Below, one piece after another: positions 41,768-51,844 of a stretch of 64,000 nt of DNA. The position numbers and the translations under genes are program-made. The notes below the pieces were generated by a model that ran no database searches, was not told the DNA's origin, and saw only the letters and a list, made by a program, of their open reading frames with translations. This stretch comes from Bacteroidales bacterium. Lineage in GTDB: Bacteria > Bacteroidota > Bacteroidia > Bacteroidales > UBA932. The stretch is from positions 1-64,000 of the forward strand of contig JAFUWZ010000027.1 in NCBI GenBank assembly GCA_017471045.1, in the 5' to 3' direction. Numbering within the stretch: the stretch's first letter is position 1; every line of letters begins with the position of its first letter.

Positions 41768-44700
41768 AAAGGATCCTGCCCCTGCTGCTCCTCCTGCTGG
41801 GCCTGTCCGCCGTCCCGGCCTTCGCCGCCCCGGCCCGGCTCCGTCCCGAAGAATTCCGGATGGCGACCGACTCGATCGCCCGCATGTACTCGCGCAAGAC
41901 CACCGTCGAGAATCGGCTCACGCTCAAGAAAGTCGTCAAGACGGACCAGGGGCGGCTGGACTTTTACTTTGACCAGAGCCTGGGAGACTATCCCTGGCGT
42001 GAAAAGGATGTGGAGTGGTTGCGCTCCCAGCTGAAGAAGCTCCTGCCCACCGCCTACGCTTCCTGCGAGATCGGCGAAATCCGCTCCAAGGAAACGCGGA
42101 TCGAGGACCTGGTCACGCCCCCGCCCGGTGTCAAGGGCTGGCCGCAGCCATACGCTTATACCTACGATGACCGCAACCTGCGGCGGCTCTTTGTGGAGCG
42201 CGAAGGGACCGCCCGTTATGCCAAAGGCCTGAGCGGCCGCAACATCGCCCTCTGGCAGAGCCACGGACGCTATTTCGACGACGGATCGGGCCAATGGAAA
42301 TGGCAGCGCGCCCCCCTGCACCGGACCGTGGAAGACATGTACACGCAAAGCTACGTGCTCCCCTATCTCATCCCCATGCTGGAACGCGCCGGCGCCTACG
42401 TGATGACGCCGCGCGAGCGGGACACCCAGCGGTACGAGGTCATCATCGACAACGATCCGACGTTCCCCGGCGAGCGGGTCTTGCCGCTGCGTCAGACCGG
42501 CATCTACAATGAGACCGGCAAATGGGAAAGCTCCGGCGCCGGATTTGCAGACACGGCGGCCGTTTACCTGCTGGACCAGAATCCGTTCCGGGCGGGGACG
42601 ACCCGCCGGACTTTCTGTGCACAGGAAGCGGATGCAGAGGCAGTCTGGTCCTTCCGGGCTCCCGCCCGCGACAATTACGCCGTCTATGTCTCCTACCGCA
42701 CCGAACCCAACAGCAGCACCTGCGCCCACTACACCGTCCGCCACCGCGGCGGACAGACCGGCTTCGTCGTCAACCAGCGGATGGGAGGCGGTACCTGGAT
42801 TTATCTCGGCACCTTCGAGTTTGAAGGCGAAGGAGCGGTCGTCCTGGACAACGGGACGCCCGAGGGACGGGACTATGCCCGCGGCACCGTTGTCAGCGCC
42901 GACGCCGTCAAGATCGGCGGAGGCATGGGCAAGATCGCCCGCGGCAGCCGGGACGCAGATCCGTCCGAATACCGGACTTCCGGCCTGCCCAGCTTTGCCG
43001 AAGGAGCCTTGTACTCGATGCAATGGGCCGGTGTGGACTCGACGGTCACGGCCCAGTGGGACGGCGAATACACCCGCGACTATGCCAGCCGCGGCGCCTG
43101 GGTCTCCCAACTGTGCGGCGGCTCCGTCCGAAACCCCGAGCAGCCCGGCAAAGGGGTTCCGATCGACCTTTCGTTCGCCTTCCACTCCGATGCCGGCGTG
43201 ACGCCCAACGACAGCACCGTCGGCACCCTGGCCATCTACTCCCTCCTGTGTGAGGGCAAAGACGAATTGCCGGACGGGAAAAGCCGGGCCGTCGGCCGGC
43301 ACTATGCCGAACTCGTCCAGACCCAGGTCGTGGAGGATATCCGCGCCCGGTTCGATCCGCTCTGGCGCCGGCGCCGGATCTGGGACCGTTCCTACAGCGA
43401 GAGCCGCACGACGAGCGTCCCGGGTATGCTCCTGGAAGGCCTTTCACACCAGAATTTCGCCGACATGCGCTATGGTCTGGACCCGGATTTCCGTTTCACC
43501 GTCAGCCGGGCCGTCTATAAGGGCATGCTCAAGTTCCTTTCCGACCTCTACAAACGCAGCTATGTCGTCCAGCCGCTGCCGGTCCGTTCCCTGGCCGTCA
43601 CCTTCTCCCCCGAGCGGGACCACGCCCGGATCAGCTGGCAGCCGGTCTCCGATCCGGCCGAACCCACGGCCGAGCCCAAGAGCTACATCCTGTACACCCG
43701 CATGGATGACGGGAGTTTCGACGAGGGGGAGGTCATCCGCCGCGCCCATGAGGACGGCGACCGCCTCTACCACGACGTCCCGATCCGCCCCGGACACCTG
43801 TACAGCTTCAAGGTGGAAGCCGTCAACGACGGCGGACGGAGCTTCCCCTCGGAGATCCTCAGCATCGGAAGCCCCACGTTCCCCGTGAAGGGGAAGGTAG
43901 TCATCGTCAACAACTTCGACCGGGTGGGCGCGCCGACCTGGTTCGACACGCCAAGCTATGCGGGATTCGAAGGCAGCATCGACGCCGGCGTCCCCTACCT
44001 CTACGACATCAGCTACATCGGGGAGAACTACATGCACCGCCGGACCCAGGCTTTCGAGACCAATGACAGTCCCGGTTTCGGCGCCAGCCGCAGCGACAAG
44101 GCTGGCAGCATCATCGCCGGCAACAGTTTCGACTACCCCTCCGTCCACGGGCGCGCGCTGCTCGAAGCCGGCTACGCCGTCTTCTCCCTGAGCCGCGATG
44201 CCTGGACGGCCCGGTCCGAACTGTCCGCAGACGCCCTCGCCGCGGACCTGATCTGCGGCAAGCAGGTGACGACCCCCCGCGGTACCGGTCCGATGCCCGC
44301 CCGCTTCCAGGTCTATCCCGAAGCGCTGCAGCGGACGCTCACCCGCTTTACGTCCACGGGCGGGCACCTGATCGTTTCCGGAGCCGATATCGCCACGGAT
44401 CTCTGGGACCAGGTCTATCCTGTCCCGGCTGACCCCGTCTATCAGACTTCGGCCCGGAGTTTCGCCGAAAATATCCTCGGATACGGTTTCCAAAGCGGAT
44501 TCGGCTGCTATGACGGGGCCGTCGCCCCGGTCCGCAACAAGACGCTGGACCTGCGCGCCAGGATCGACACCCTCCACTATTGGAACGAATTCAACAAACA
44601 GGTTTACCGTGTCGAGCATGCCGACGCCCTGCGCGCTCCGGGAAAACTCAGCACCGTCTTCCTCCAGTATCCGGAGACGGGCATGAACGCCGCCATCGCC

Positions 44701-44817
44701 TACAATCCCGGCAACTACAAGGTCATCAGTTTCGGCTTCCCGCTGGAAACGCTGAAGGACCCGGCACAGATCCGGATCCTTCTCGAAAGCGCAATGGCCT
44801 ATTTCACGGGACAATAG
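41764..44817 (+). CDS. Exported amidase-like protein with golvesin C-terminal-like and FN3 domains
   Basis: 1017 residues with signal peptide. Homologues in Bacteroides are often annotated as putative xanthan lyase or golvesin-domain proteins. GRNIALWQSHGRYF (His167), VEDMYTQS (Glu190) and LSFAFHSDAG (His474) look like the H-E-H zinc set of N-acetylmuramoyl-L-alanine amidase 3; between them about residues 245-390 form a golvesin-like beta domain inserted into the catalytic fold. An FN3-like domain follows (about 610-720; LAVTFSPERDHARISW), then a flavodoxin-like C-terminal part. It would cut cell-wall peptide or another amide in the envelope. It overlaps the VanZ gene by 4 bp. Confidence 0.75.
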   Translation: MKRILPLLLLLLGLSAVPAFAAPARLRPEEFRMATDSIARMYSRKTTVENRLTLKKVVKTDQGRLDFYFDQSLGDYPWREKDVEWLRSQLKKLLPTAYASCEIGEIRSKETRIEDLVTPPPGVKGWPQPYAYTYDDRNLRRLFVEREGTARYAKGLSGRNIALWQSHGRYFDDGSGQWKWQRAPLHRTVEDMYTQSYVLPYLIPMLERAGAYVMTPRERDTQRYEVIIDNDPTFPGERVLPLRQTGIYNETGKWESSGAGFADTAAVYLLDQNPFRAGTTRRTFCAQEADAEAVWSFRAPARDNYAVYVSYRTEPNSSTCAHYTVRHRGGQTGFVVNQRMGGGTWIYLGTFEFEGEGAVVLDNGTPEGRDYARGTVVSADAVKIGGGMGKIARGSRDADPSEYRTSGLPSFAEGALYSMQWAGVDSTVTAQWDGEYTRDYASRGAWVSQLCGGSVRNPEQPGKGVPIDLSFAFHSDAGVTPNDSTVGTLAIYSLLCEGKDELPDGKSRAVGRHYAELVQTQVVEDIRARFDPLWRRRRIWDRSYSESRTTSVPGMLLEGLSHQNFADMRYGLDPDFRFTVSRAVYKGMLKFLSDLYKRSYVVQPLPVRSLAVTFSPERDHARISWQPVSDPAEPTAEPKSYILYTRMDDGSFDEGEVIRRAHEDGDRLYHDVPIRPGHLYSFKVEAVNDGGRSFPSEILSIGSPTFPVKGKVVIVNNFDRVGAPTWFDTPSYAGFEGSIDAGVPYLYDISYIGENYMHRRTQAFETNDSPGFGASRSDKAGSIIAGNSFDYPSVHGRALLEAGYAVFSLSRDAWTARSELSADALAADLICGKQVTTPRGTGPMPARFQVYPEALQRTLTRFTSTGGHLIVSGADIATDLWDQVYPVPADPVYQTSARSFAENILGYGFQSGFGCYDGAVAPVRNKTLDLRARIDTLHYWNEFNKQVYRVEHADALRAPGKLSTVFLQYPETGMNAAIAYNPGNYKVISFGFPLETLKDPAQIRILLESAMAYFTGQ

Positions 44818-44836
44818 CCCGTAAGGTTTTTCCTAC

Positions 44837-46387
44837 TCAGAAAGTGTCGATTTCTGCCGGACGGGTGACATAGGGAAGGATATAGTTGATCAGGATATCG
44901 ACGCCCAGCACCGGATTGGTCCACTTGAAGTCAAGAGTGTGCTTGCCTTCGGTGAGGTCGTAATTGTTGTAGATCTCCTGCTTGTAGTTGTTGGCCTGGA
45001 CCGGGAGCAGGACCGTTTGGTCGAGCTTGCCGTCCACCCAGACCTCGACACGCGCCTCGTACGAACTGCCGAGCTTGTATTCGGCCGTATGGGACACACG
45101 GTGGCCTACGACGACCCCCTTTCCTTCGAAACTGAGCTGGCCGACCTTTAGGATATCCTTTCCGCCGATCTGGATCTTCTCTTTCGGCCAAATGCCCTCG
45201 AAGGACTGCTCGAAACGGACCGGCTCCGGCGTCTGAACCTTGATCTTCACATCCTTGCGTCCGACCTTGCCCCCGTAGCGTTCGACCACTTCAAGCGCCT
45301 GGTTGTAAGACATCTCGCAAGCGCGGTTGTAGGAGATGTCGGTGTACTTGAACTCACGGTCCATGACCTCGTAGAGGGGTTTCTTCCAATACTCGGGGAT
45401 CGCTTCGTACCCCAGCATCGTCGCCAGGATACCGCCGGCCGAAGCCGGATTGCAATCTGAATCATGGCCGCAGCGCGTGGAGATGTCCACGGTCTTGCCG
45501 AAATCACCCTCTCCATACAGCAGCCCGATCAGGATATAGGCGCTGTTGATCACCGCATCGATGTTGAACGCGCTGTGCACGCCGGAGGGGCAGCCGATGT
45601 CGAAGCCGTACTTCTTGTTGGCCAGGGCCCAGGCGATCTCCCAGTCGTTGGGATACTGCCTGTGCCAGCCCAGGATGTCGGCCATGCACTTGTAGTAGCG
45701 GCTCTGCGCCGGGATGGCTTTGAGCGCCTCGGAGCAGAGGGTCTCCACATCGTCGCAGACAAAGGCCAGGGCATACATGTTGGCTACATAGACACCGCCG
45801 TACCAGCCGTCTCCGTAGTTCATGATATGGCCGATCTGGTCGGAGAAGTGGGAAGCGGCGTTGGGAAGGCCGGGCGCCATGATGCCGGCATAGTCGGCCT
45901 CGATCTGGAAGTCGATATCATCGGCGTGCGTGTTGTATTTCCAATGGCCCGACTGGGGCGGCATGATGCCGTGCAGGATATTGTACCGGGCCGCCTGGTT
46001 GGCATGCCAGAGGGGATATCCCGCATTGGCGAAGGCCTTGGCGAAAGACTCGACAGGGGCGTCCAGGCCTTCCTTCTCGAACACTTCGACAAAGGTCAGG
46101 TCCATGTACACGTCGTCATACAGGCCCGGGGCATGATCGTAATACCACTTGATCCCGTGGTCGTCCCACCTGATCGGAATGTTGTCGTTGATGGTCGTCG
46201 CATACTTGAACTCGGTCGGACCGCCGTAGGTACAGCCGATGATCTGGCCGGCCCAGGCCCCTTTGATCTTATCCATCAGGACCTCCTTGGAGAGGGTAAC
46301 TTCAGTGGGGATCTTGGCCTTGCGCTTGGCGTCGGCAGAAGAGACGAGGACCAGGAGCATGGCCGCAACAATGAGGAATCTTTTCAT
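44837..46387 (-). CDS. Exported ADP-ribosylglycohydrolase-fold enzyme of a SUS-like locus
   Basis: 516 residues with a signal peptide (FLIVAAMLLVLVSSADA). The ADP-ribosylglycohydrolase fold covers about 35-355: GAWAGQIIGCTYGGPTEF, metal-binding LYDDVYMDLTF (Asp91-Asp92) and CGHDSDCNPASAGG (His308, Asp309, Asp311), counterparts of the two Mg sites of DraG/ARH3. A C-terminal beta domain (about 385-516) looks like a carbohydrate-binding module. Being exported and last in a SUS operon it probably cleaves a glycosidic bond in a foraged molecule rather than regulating nitrogenase-like targets. It starts 15 bp after the phosphoesterase gene. Confidence 0.85.
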   Translation of the reverse strand: MKRFLIVAAMLLVLVSSADAKRKAKIPTEVTLSKEVLMDKIKGAWAGQIIGCTYGGPTEFKYATTINDNIPIRWDDHGIKWYYDHAPGLYDDVYMDLTFVEVFEKEGLDAPVESFAKAFANAGYPLWHANQAARYNILHGIMPPQSGHWKYNTHADDIDFQIEADYAGIMAPGLPNAASHFSDQIGHIMNYGDGWYGGVYVANMYALAFVCDDVETLCSEALKAIPAQSRYYKCMADILGWHRQYPNDWEIAWALANKKYGFDIGCPSGVHSAFNIDAVINSAYILIGLLYGEGDFGKTVDISTRCGHDSDCNPASAGGILATMLGYEAIPEYWKKPLYEVMDREFKYTDISYNRACEMSYNQALEVVERYGGKVGRKDVKIKVQTPEPVRFEQSFEGIWPKEKIQIGGKDILKVGQLSFEGKGVVVGHRVSHTAEYKLGSSYEARVEVWVDGKLDQTVLLPVQANNYKQEIYNNYDLTEGKHTLDFKWTNPVLGVDILINYILPYVTRPAEIDTF

Positions 46388-46402
46388 TATATCAGGTTAT
46401 TT

Positions 46403-49333
46403 CTATTGTTTCAAGTTATTGACGGAGGCTGTATAGGCCGCCTGGACGGCAGCGGCATCCAGCGCACCGACGTACCATTTCGCGTCCGTGATCACCATGT
46501 CCGAACACGGGAAGTCGGGGGTCGCCGTCAGCGAGATGTCCGCCCCGAGGCAGAAGCGGTTGAACGTCGGGGAGGCGCCCGGATAAAAACTGCCCGAGAT
46601 AGACTGGGAGCGGCTGAGCTGGCCGTTGACGTAGAGGAGCATCTTCCGGGTTCCGGGATCGTACACGCAGACGACATGGGTCAGGTCCGTCGTGGAAATC
46701 GCAGAAGCCGCATCCACGGAGACATAGCTGTTGTAGCTGTTCTCCCCGACAATGAAATAAGGTACGCCCGTGGCGCGCATCGCCAGTCCCCATCCGCCGG
46801 ACTGCGTCCCGCAGACGACACCGTGGACGGCGGAGCCGGGAGCGCGGTCCACGAACATCGCCTCGACGGAGAAGCCTGCGGCCATGAAAGCAGCCGCTTC
46901 ATCGAACGAGCCGATCTCGTTGAACTGGCACTCCACATACTTCGACGCGCCGGCATGCAGGGCCGGCACGGAATAGGTCTTCCCAGCGTGGGAGACGGAA
47001 GTCTGGGCGATGGTGGCACCCTTGTTGGTGAGCGCCAGCTTGCCCTTGCTGTCCCGGACGGTCCCGTCGCTGAAGTCGATATCGGCATAGAGGCCCGTCT
47101 CGACCGGCTTCGGCCCCTCGATCGTGAAGGACTTGGTCACGGTCGCGGAAGCGTCCCAGGAGTCGGAAGCCGTCAGCGAGACCTCATAGGTCCCGGCGGC
47201 CAGGCTGCCCAAAGAGACGGACCAAGTATCCTTCATCCCGGAAGGCTGCGGATGCAAATAGAAGTCTGCAAGATACTTACGGCTGACGATTGTGGCCCCG
47301 TTCTTCTTGACCTGGAGCACGTAGTGATGTACGAACTCGTCATCCGCCGCCTTGGCCCACTCGACGGTAGCACTGGTCAGCGTGCCGATCTGGCGGGAAT
47401 TCATCTGCAGCCGGGAGGCATCCAGGACCGGAGCCTGATTGGCCGAGGCCCGGGCACTGCCATAGCGGCCCAGGTGCGACTTGTCCGCCCGGGGATGAGG
47501 GATCTCGTAAGGCTGTCCGATGACGGCACTCCGGTAGAAATCCAGGGGTGTCGCACGCAGATTGCCGGAGCGGTCCAGCTGGATCAGCCAGCCCTGGGAG
47601 AACTGCTCGCAGTCGTTCATCACGGTCGCGCTCCGCATATCCTGGTACTTGCCGTTCTCGATCGCCATATAGCGGGTCGAGCCACAACCGAAGGAGGTAA
47701 AATCACCCTGCCAGATGCTCCGGGGATCATTGAGCGGGAAATGCAGGTGTCCGCCGAAGGTCACCACCTGCGGATACTTGCTCAGGATGGCCGTCAGGTC
47801 ACGGGTCGCCCAATTATCGCTGCCATCCCAGATATCACTCTGCGCCCTTCCCATCGGAGTGCCGAGAAGGCTGCCGTAGCAGGTATTCTCGATCATCGGA
47901 TGGGTGTTGACAATGATGAAGCGCTCCGGATCCGCCGCCGTCAGCTTGGCGAGCATCGCGTCCAGCCAGGCCTTGGACTCAGCCGGATAAGTGACAGGCC
48001 CCGTGCCCGTCGGAGTCAGGCTAAGGATATGGTAATCCCCCACCCGATCGTGGCGGCACTCGTATTGCGCGCGCATCCCGTCGGGCTGTTCCGTCAAGAA
48101 GTAATTGCTGCCCAGGACCTGGCTCATCACGGCCGCCTGGATGATGGTCTGGGAGGTCCACCAGTAACTCGGATTGGCGTCGTGGTTGCCGATGGTGTAG
48201 ATCATCGGGACTTCCCGGGGATCCAGGACCCCCTCATAAAGCGACTTGAAATAGCCGATCTGCGCCTGCGTGGAAGTCGGCTGGTCGGTCAGGTCGCCGG
48301 CCACGACGACCATGTCCAGCCCGTCCGGATCCAGGACGGCGGCACGGTCCTTCAACTGCTGCAGGGCGTTGGTGAACTTGGTCGCGTAAGCATTGGATGC
48401 GCTGTTGATATGCGTATCGCTGATGGCGCCGAAGGAGAGGACCACCTGGCTTTCGTCGAAGACATCCGACGTGCCGCCAGCCCCGTCCATATCCACTGTA
48501 AAGAGCGCAATATGGCCCGCTTGCAGGTCCCGACCGGAAGGAAAGGTCACCGACTGGGTAAACGAGCCGGCCGAGGTCGTCGCCGTCACGCTCAACGTGC
48601 TTCCACTCCAGTCAGAAGGCACACACGCGAACCAGACGGCTCCGGGATCTGTCACGGCCACCCGGACCGAGCGAACCGCCGATACGGCTTCCAAGGCCCC
48701 GGTCTGCGCATTCCAGCTGAACGTGCCGGCCAGGTCACGGTCAGAGACCAATTCTACGGAACTCAGATTCCCTTTGAGATGGGTCAAGGTCAGTTTGCCA
48801 TAGGCCGTCAGGTGACGGAAGGAGAGCCGGACCTGCGACGGCACGTTGTCATACGGCTCGGCCTCAGCCCCCAGCAGCATGGCCTTCGGATCTGCCGACA
48901 GCGGCGATGCAGCCTGCGAAGCAGGGATCGAGACCTTGATAAGACCGGAGAAAGGATCTGCTTCCCGGAAGGCGGAGGCAGGGCTCAGGACATCCAGTAC
49001 AAGATTCCCCTGCCCCGTCTCAGACAGGTCCGCCCCAAAGGACGCCGCCCGTCCGTCCGCCGAAGGCGCCACGGTAAAGACGCCCCCGTCCGGACCGGAT
49101 CCGATCTGCGCACCATTGACCAGGAGTTTGACCTGGTCGCCCGGCTCCCAGAGGACTGGATACCGATCCCCATCGGGTTGCACGAAAGCAGTGCGTGTCT
49201 GCACCGGTCCGGCCTGGAAGGAAATGTGCCGGACCGGATCCTGTACGGCATCCGCCTCAGCGACATCCATCCGGCAAGCGGCCGTGAACAGCACGGCCGC
49301 CGCAAAAAATACATGATGAACCAACTGTGTCAT
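46403..49333 (-). CDS. Metallophosphoesterase lipoprotein with fimbrillin-like N-terminus and LamG-like C-terminus
   Basis: 976 residues. The lipoprotein signal ends LFTAAC (Cys20). Residues about 35-280 resemble a fimbrillin-like module (TRTAFVQPDGDRYPVLWEPGD); about 300-600 are a calcineurin-like phosphoesterase with SDTHIN (305-310), AGDLTD, GNHDA, NTHP and GGHLH; then an Ig/FN3-like part (about 640-755) and a LamG/concanavalin-like domain (about 760-976). All metal-binding motifs are intact. At the cell surface it may hydrolyse phosphomono- or diesters on a glycan. It is in a SUS-like operon, 3 bp after the DUF4998 gene. Confidence 0.88.
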   Translation of the reverse strand: MTQLVHHVFFAAAVLFTAACRMDVAEADAVQDPVRHISFQAGPVQTRTAFVQPDGDRYPVLWEPGDQVKLLVNGAQIGSGPDGGVFTVAPSADGRAASFGADLSETGQGNLVLDVLSPASAFREADPFSGLIKVSIPASQAASPLSADPKAMLLGAEAEPYDNVPSQVRLSFRHLTAYGKLTLTHLKGNLSSVELVSDRDLAGTFSWNAQTGALEAVSAVRSVRVAVTDPGAVWFACVPSDWSGSTLSVTATTSAGSFTQSVTFPSGRDLQAGHIALFTVDMDGAGGTSDVFDESQVVLSFGAISDTHINSASNAYATKFTNALQQLKDRAAVLDPDGLDMVVVAGDLTDQPTSTQAQIGYFKSLYEGVLDPREVPMIYTIGNHDANPSYWWTSQTIIQAAVMSQVLGSNYFLTEQPDGMRAQYECRHDRVGDYHILSLTPTGTGPVTYPAESKAWLDAMLAKLTAADPERFIIVNTHPMIENTCYGSLLGTPMGRAQSDIWDGSDNWATRDLTAILSKYPQVVTFGGHLHFPLNDPRSIWQGDFTSFGCGSTRYMAIENGKYQDMRSATVMNDCEQFSQGWLIQLDRSGNLRATPLDFYRSAVIGQPYEIPHPRADKSHLGRYGSARASANQAPVLDASRLQMNSRQIGTLTSATVEWAKAADDEFVHHYVLQVKKNGATIVSRKYLADFYLHPQPSGMKDTWSVSLGSLAAGTYEVSLTASDSWDASATVTKSFTIEGPKPVETGLYADIDFSDGTVRDSKGKLALTNKGATIAQTSVSHAGKTYSVPALHAGASKYVECQFNEIGSFDEAAAFMAAGFSVEAMFVDRAPGSAVHGVVCGTQSGGWGLAMRATGVPYFIVGENSYNSYVSVDAASAISTTDLTHVVCVYDPGTRKMLLYVNGQLSRSQSISGSFYPGASPTFNRFCLGADISLTATPDFPCSDMVITDAKWYVGALDAAAVQAAYTASVNNLKQ

Positions 49334-49336
49334 CGG

Positions 49337-50515
49337 TTAATTCGCATCAACGCCCCAATAGCCATACGGTACCAGCTCCCACAGATCAAGCCAGCCGCTG
49401 GTGCTGTATGAATTCGTGAACACGATGGCCACATACCGTCCCGTCGCGGAAGCGGGAAGGACGACACTGCAAGCGTCTTCATTCCTGTTGCCGGAAGCCG
49501 TGATCACAGGCGTACCGAAACGCTGCATGGCATCGGTGTCATTGGGGTCGAAAGGCTCATTGCCCACGAAGATGGAGAACTCCCGGAGATAGCGGAGGGT
49601 TGTCACGTTCGAAGGGTTCTGATACAGGACGAAGTCCGTGAAACTGTATTCCTGGCCGGCCTCCATCTTGGTGTCGATGACAAGGATTTTCGGGAAATTA
49701 CGCTGGATGGCAGCCGTATGGGAAGACTGCCAGCGGTTCGCCGCGGCAATCACGCCGTCCAGGATCAGATCGCAGGTATAAGCGCCGAATTCCTGTCCGT
49801 CCGTCACGCTGACCGTCCAACCCTCCGTCGGGAGGGGGTAAACGATCGCGTCCGGGGAGACACTCCAGCTGGTTGCCCAGACCGTATCGATACCCGAGCT
49901 GGGCAGGAAGGCCGACTTGAACTCGAAGCGTTTGCCTCTGAGGGCCTCCGGCAGCGAGATCTCGACATCTTCCGGCTCCAGATACTCAGACTCGACCGTC
50001 CGTCCGTCTGCCGTCTGGTAGCGGAACTTGGTCGCCACCATGTCCTTCGTGGACTTGGTCATCACGATCTTGGCGTCCGTCCCGTCCATCCGGGAACTGA
50101 CGACGCTGCGTTCGGTGTGCGAGACCAGCCAGTTGTTGCCGAAAGGCGTCACGGACAGTTCCGTTGACAGCGACTGGTTGCCCTTCGCGTCGTAGTTGAC
50201 CACATCGAAAGTATAAGAACGGTCCTCCAGATTCGCAATGACGACCGACACGTTGTCATCGGGGAAATCCGCGTAGTTCAGGTCCACGGACTGGGAGAAG
50301 TTGTCCCAGAATACCTTGGCCGTCTTCAGCGAAGGATCGAAAGGCCGGGTCCACGTGAGGATCACCCGTTGGTATCCCGACACGGAACTCAGATCCCGGA
50401 CCTTGGCCGGATAGACATGGCCGCCGTCGACGATGAACTCCTTGTACACATCATCCTGCTTGCCGCAAGAGACCAGGGCGGCAAGCATCAGCAGTGCTGC
50501 AAAATATCTTTTCAT
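49337..50515 (-). CDS. DUF4998-type surface lipoprotein with discoidin-like C-terminal domain
   Basis: 392 residues. The lipoprotein signal ends ALVSC (Cys17). The N-terminal half shows two Ig-like domains (SSVSGYQRVILTWTRPFD, KVFWDNFSQSVDLNY) as in DUF4998 proteins of SUS loci; the C-terminal part (about 230-392) has the pattern of an F5/8 type C (discoidin) domain (GAYTCDLILDGVIAAANRWQ, RYVAIVFTNSYSTSGWLDLWE). Such proteins bind glycans at the cell surface. It is fourth gene of the operon. Confidence 0.85.
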   Translation of the reverse strand: MKRYFAALLMLAALVSCGKQDDVYKEFIVDGGHVYPAKVRDLSSVSGYQRVILTWTRPFDPSLKTAKVFWDNFSQSVDLNYADFPDDNVSVVIANLEDRSYTFDVVNYDAKGNQSLSTELSVTPFGNNWLVSHTERSVVSSRMDGTDAKIVMTKSTKDMVATKFRYQTADGRTVESEYLEPEDVEISLPEALRGKRFEFKSAFLPSSGIDTVWATSWSVSPDAIVYPLPTEGWTVSVTDGQEFGAYTCDLILDGVIAAANRWQSSHTAAIQRNFPKILVIDTKMEAGQEYSFTDFVLYQNPSNVTTLRYLREFSIFVGNEPFDPNDTDAMQRFGTPVITASGNRNEDACSVVLPASATGRYVAIVFTNSYSTSGWLDLWELVPYGYWGVDAN

Positions 50516-50526
50516 ACCTGTAGTCT

Positions 50527-51831
50527 TTATCTGTAGCTCTCAAGAACCTGGCCATAGGGCGTCACTTCACCGAACTGAAGCGAATAGGTATTCAGCTTCA
50601 GCTCGTAACTGCCGAAGGTATCCACGATCACGACGCGCAGATAGCGGAGCGGATCGTTGGCATGCGCCTCGATGTCGGGATCCATCTCGAAGTCGTTGCC
50701 GGCATTGAAGTAATCGGAGTCTTCTGCCGTGATCGTACCGACCGTTCCATCCTCGGCATAGCCGGAAGGTTTGAACTGCTGGAAGCGTCCCAGCAGGAAC
50801 CAGCTGTCATCGAAGCCATGCTCATTGGCAGGCACGGACTCGCCGGTCGGCGCAAGGCTGCCCCAGAATTCGAAATCGCGCGGGTGTGCGCCCTGCCAGA
50901 TGACATAGCCGATACGCGGGAGCGTGGCGATACGGGACAGACGCGCCTGGACGCCCAGGTCGATCGTGAACCACATCGGCAGCGGGCTGTCGCCGGTCGC
51001 GAAGAACCAGTACTTGCCGTCCGCATACGCGGAAGAACCGGACCCGTCCCAAAGGCGCTCGATCGGATAATAGGTATTGGTCGTGCTTCCGGCCACCCAG
51101 TTGTCATCAGCGAGCGCCGCATTGCGGAACTTGGTCTTCTCCAGCTGCACCTCCTCCAGGGGATGAAGGATCGCGATCGTAGTGTCCGTCATGTTGCCCC
51201 AGTGATCCCGGAAATACACGCCAAAAATGGCCTCCTCGGCTTCGATGCCGCGGCGGACCAGCGTAATGTCGTTGCTGGACGTGAACAGGGTCGTCACCTC
51301 CACCCAGCGCATCTGGGAAACCGGCTTGCCATAATCGTCCATATTGGCATCGCGCAGGATACAGACGGCCATGTCGGCATGGGACTCATTGCCATGGACC
51401 CTGACTTTCAAGCCGCCGAAAGTCTGGGCCAGCTCGGCCGAAACCGTCGTGATCGCAGCCGGCAGCGGCGTGAACCGGACGGCGACGGACGAGGACTGCT
51501 CCTCGTTGACATTGAAAGAAGCGACCTGCACGACATGTTCGGCCTGGTCAGCAAAACCGACCACGGTCAGACTGTCCACATAGCGGGAGACCTTGGCATT
51601 GACGGTCTCCCCGCCCCGTTCGTAGGTGGCGATGATGCCTTTGATATTCTCATCATCCGGAATGCTCACCTTGATCACGGCACCGCCGTTGATCGGACGG
51701 ACGCCCGTGACCGTGACGGGAGAAGGAGCCGGGACGTTGTTGGTCTGGTCAAGCCGGCCGAACTCATTGCCGCTCAGGTCACAAGCGGCAACCAGGACGG
51801 CTGCTCCCAACAGGATGCATATCTTTTTCAT
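50527..51831 (-). CDS. DUF4959/DUF5126/DUF5000-type surface lipoprotein
   Basis: 434 residues from ATG 51831 (MKKICILL; an ATG 12 nt upstream is also possible and lies 1 bp from the susD stop). The lipobox ends VLVAAC. A DUF4959 domain (about 20-115; VTVTGVRPINGGAVIKVSIP), a DUF5126 domain (about 118-220; DDYGKPVSQMRWVEVTTLF) and a C-terminal DUF5000/discoidin-like domain (about 250-420; YPIERLWDGSG, WFTIDLGVQARLSRIATLPR) occur in the order typical of SUS accessory lipoproteins. A role in binding glycan at the surface next to SusD is likely. Confidence 0.88.
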   Translation of the reverse strand: MKKICILLGAAVLVAACDLSGNEFGRLDQTNNVPAPSPVTVTGVRPINGGAVIKVSIPDDENIKGIIATYERGGETVNAKVSRYVDSLTVVGFADQAEHVVQVASFNVNEEQSSSVAVRFTPLPAAITTVSAELAQTFGGLKVRVHGNESHADMAVCILRDANMDDYGKPVSQMRWVEVTTLFTSSNDITLVRRGIEAEEAIFGVYFRDHWGNMTDTTIAILHPLEEVQLEKTKFRNAALADDNWVAGSTTNTYYPIERLWDGSGSSAYADGKYWFFATGDSPLPMWFTIDLGVQARLSRIATLPRIGYVIWQGAHPRDFEFWGSLAPTGESVPANEHGFDDSWFLLGRFQQFKPSGYAEDGTVGTITAEDSDYFNAGNDFEMDPDIEAHANDPLRYLRVVIVDTFGSYELKLNTYSLQFGEVTPYGQVLESYR

Positions 51832-51844
51832 ACCTTTTCTCATT

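Noticed and set aside
45464..49411. 1315-codon ORF antisense to the phosphoesterase and ADP-ribosylglycohydrolase genes
   Set aside because: It spans two genuine genes and their junction, has no signal or domain, and has the Arg/His/Gly bias of a shadow frame.
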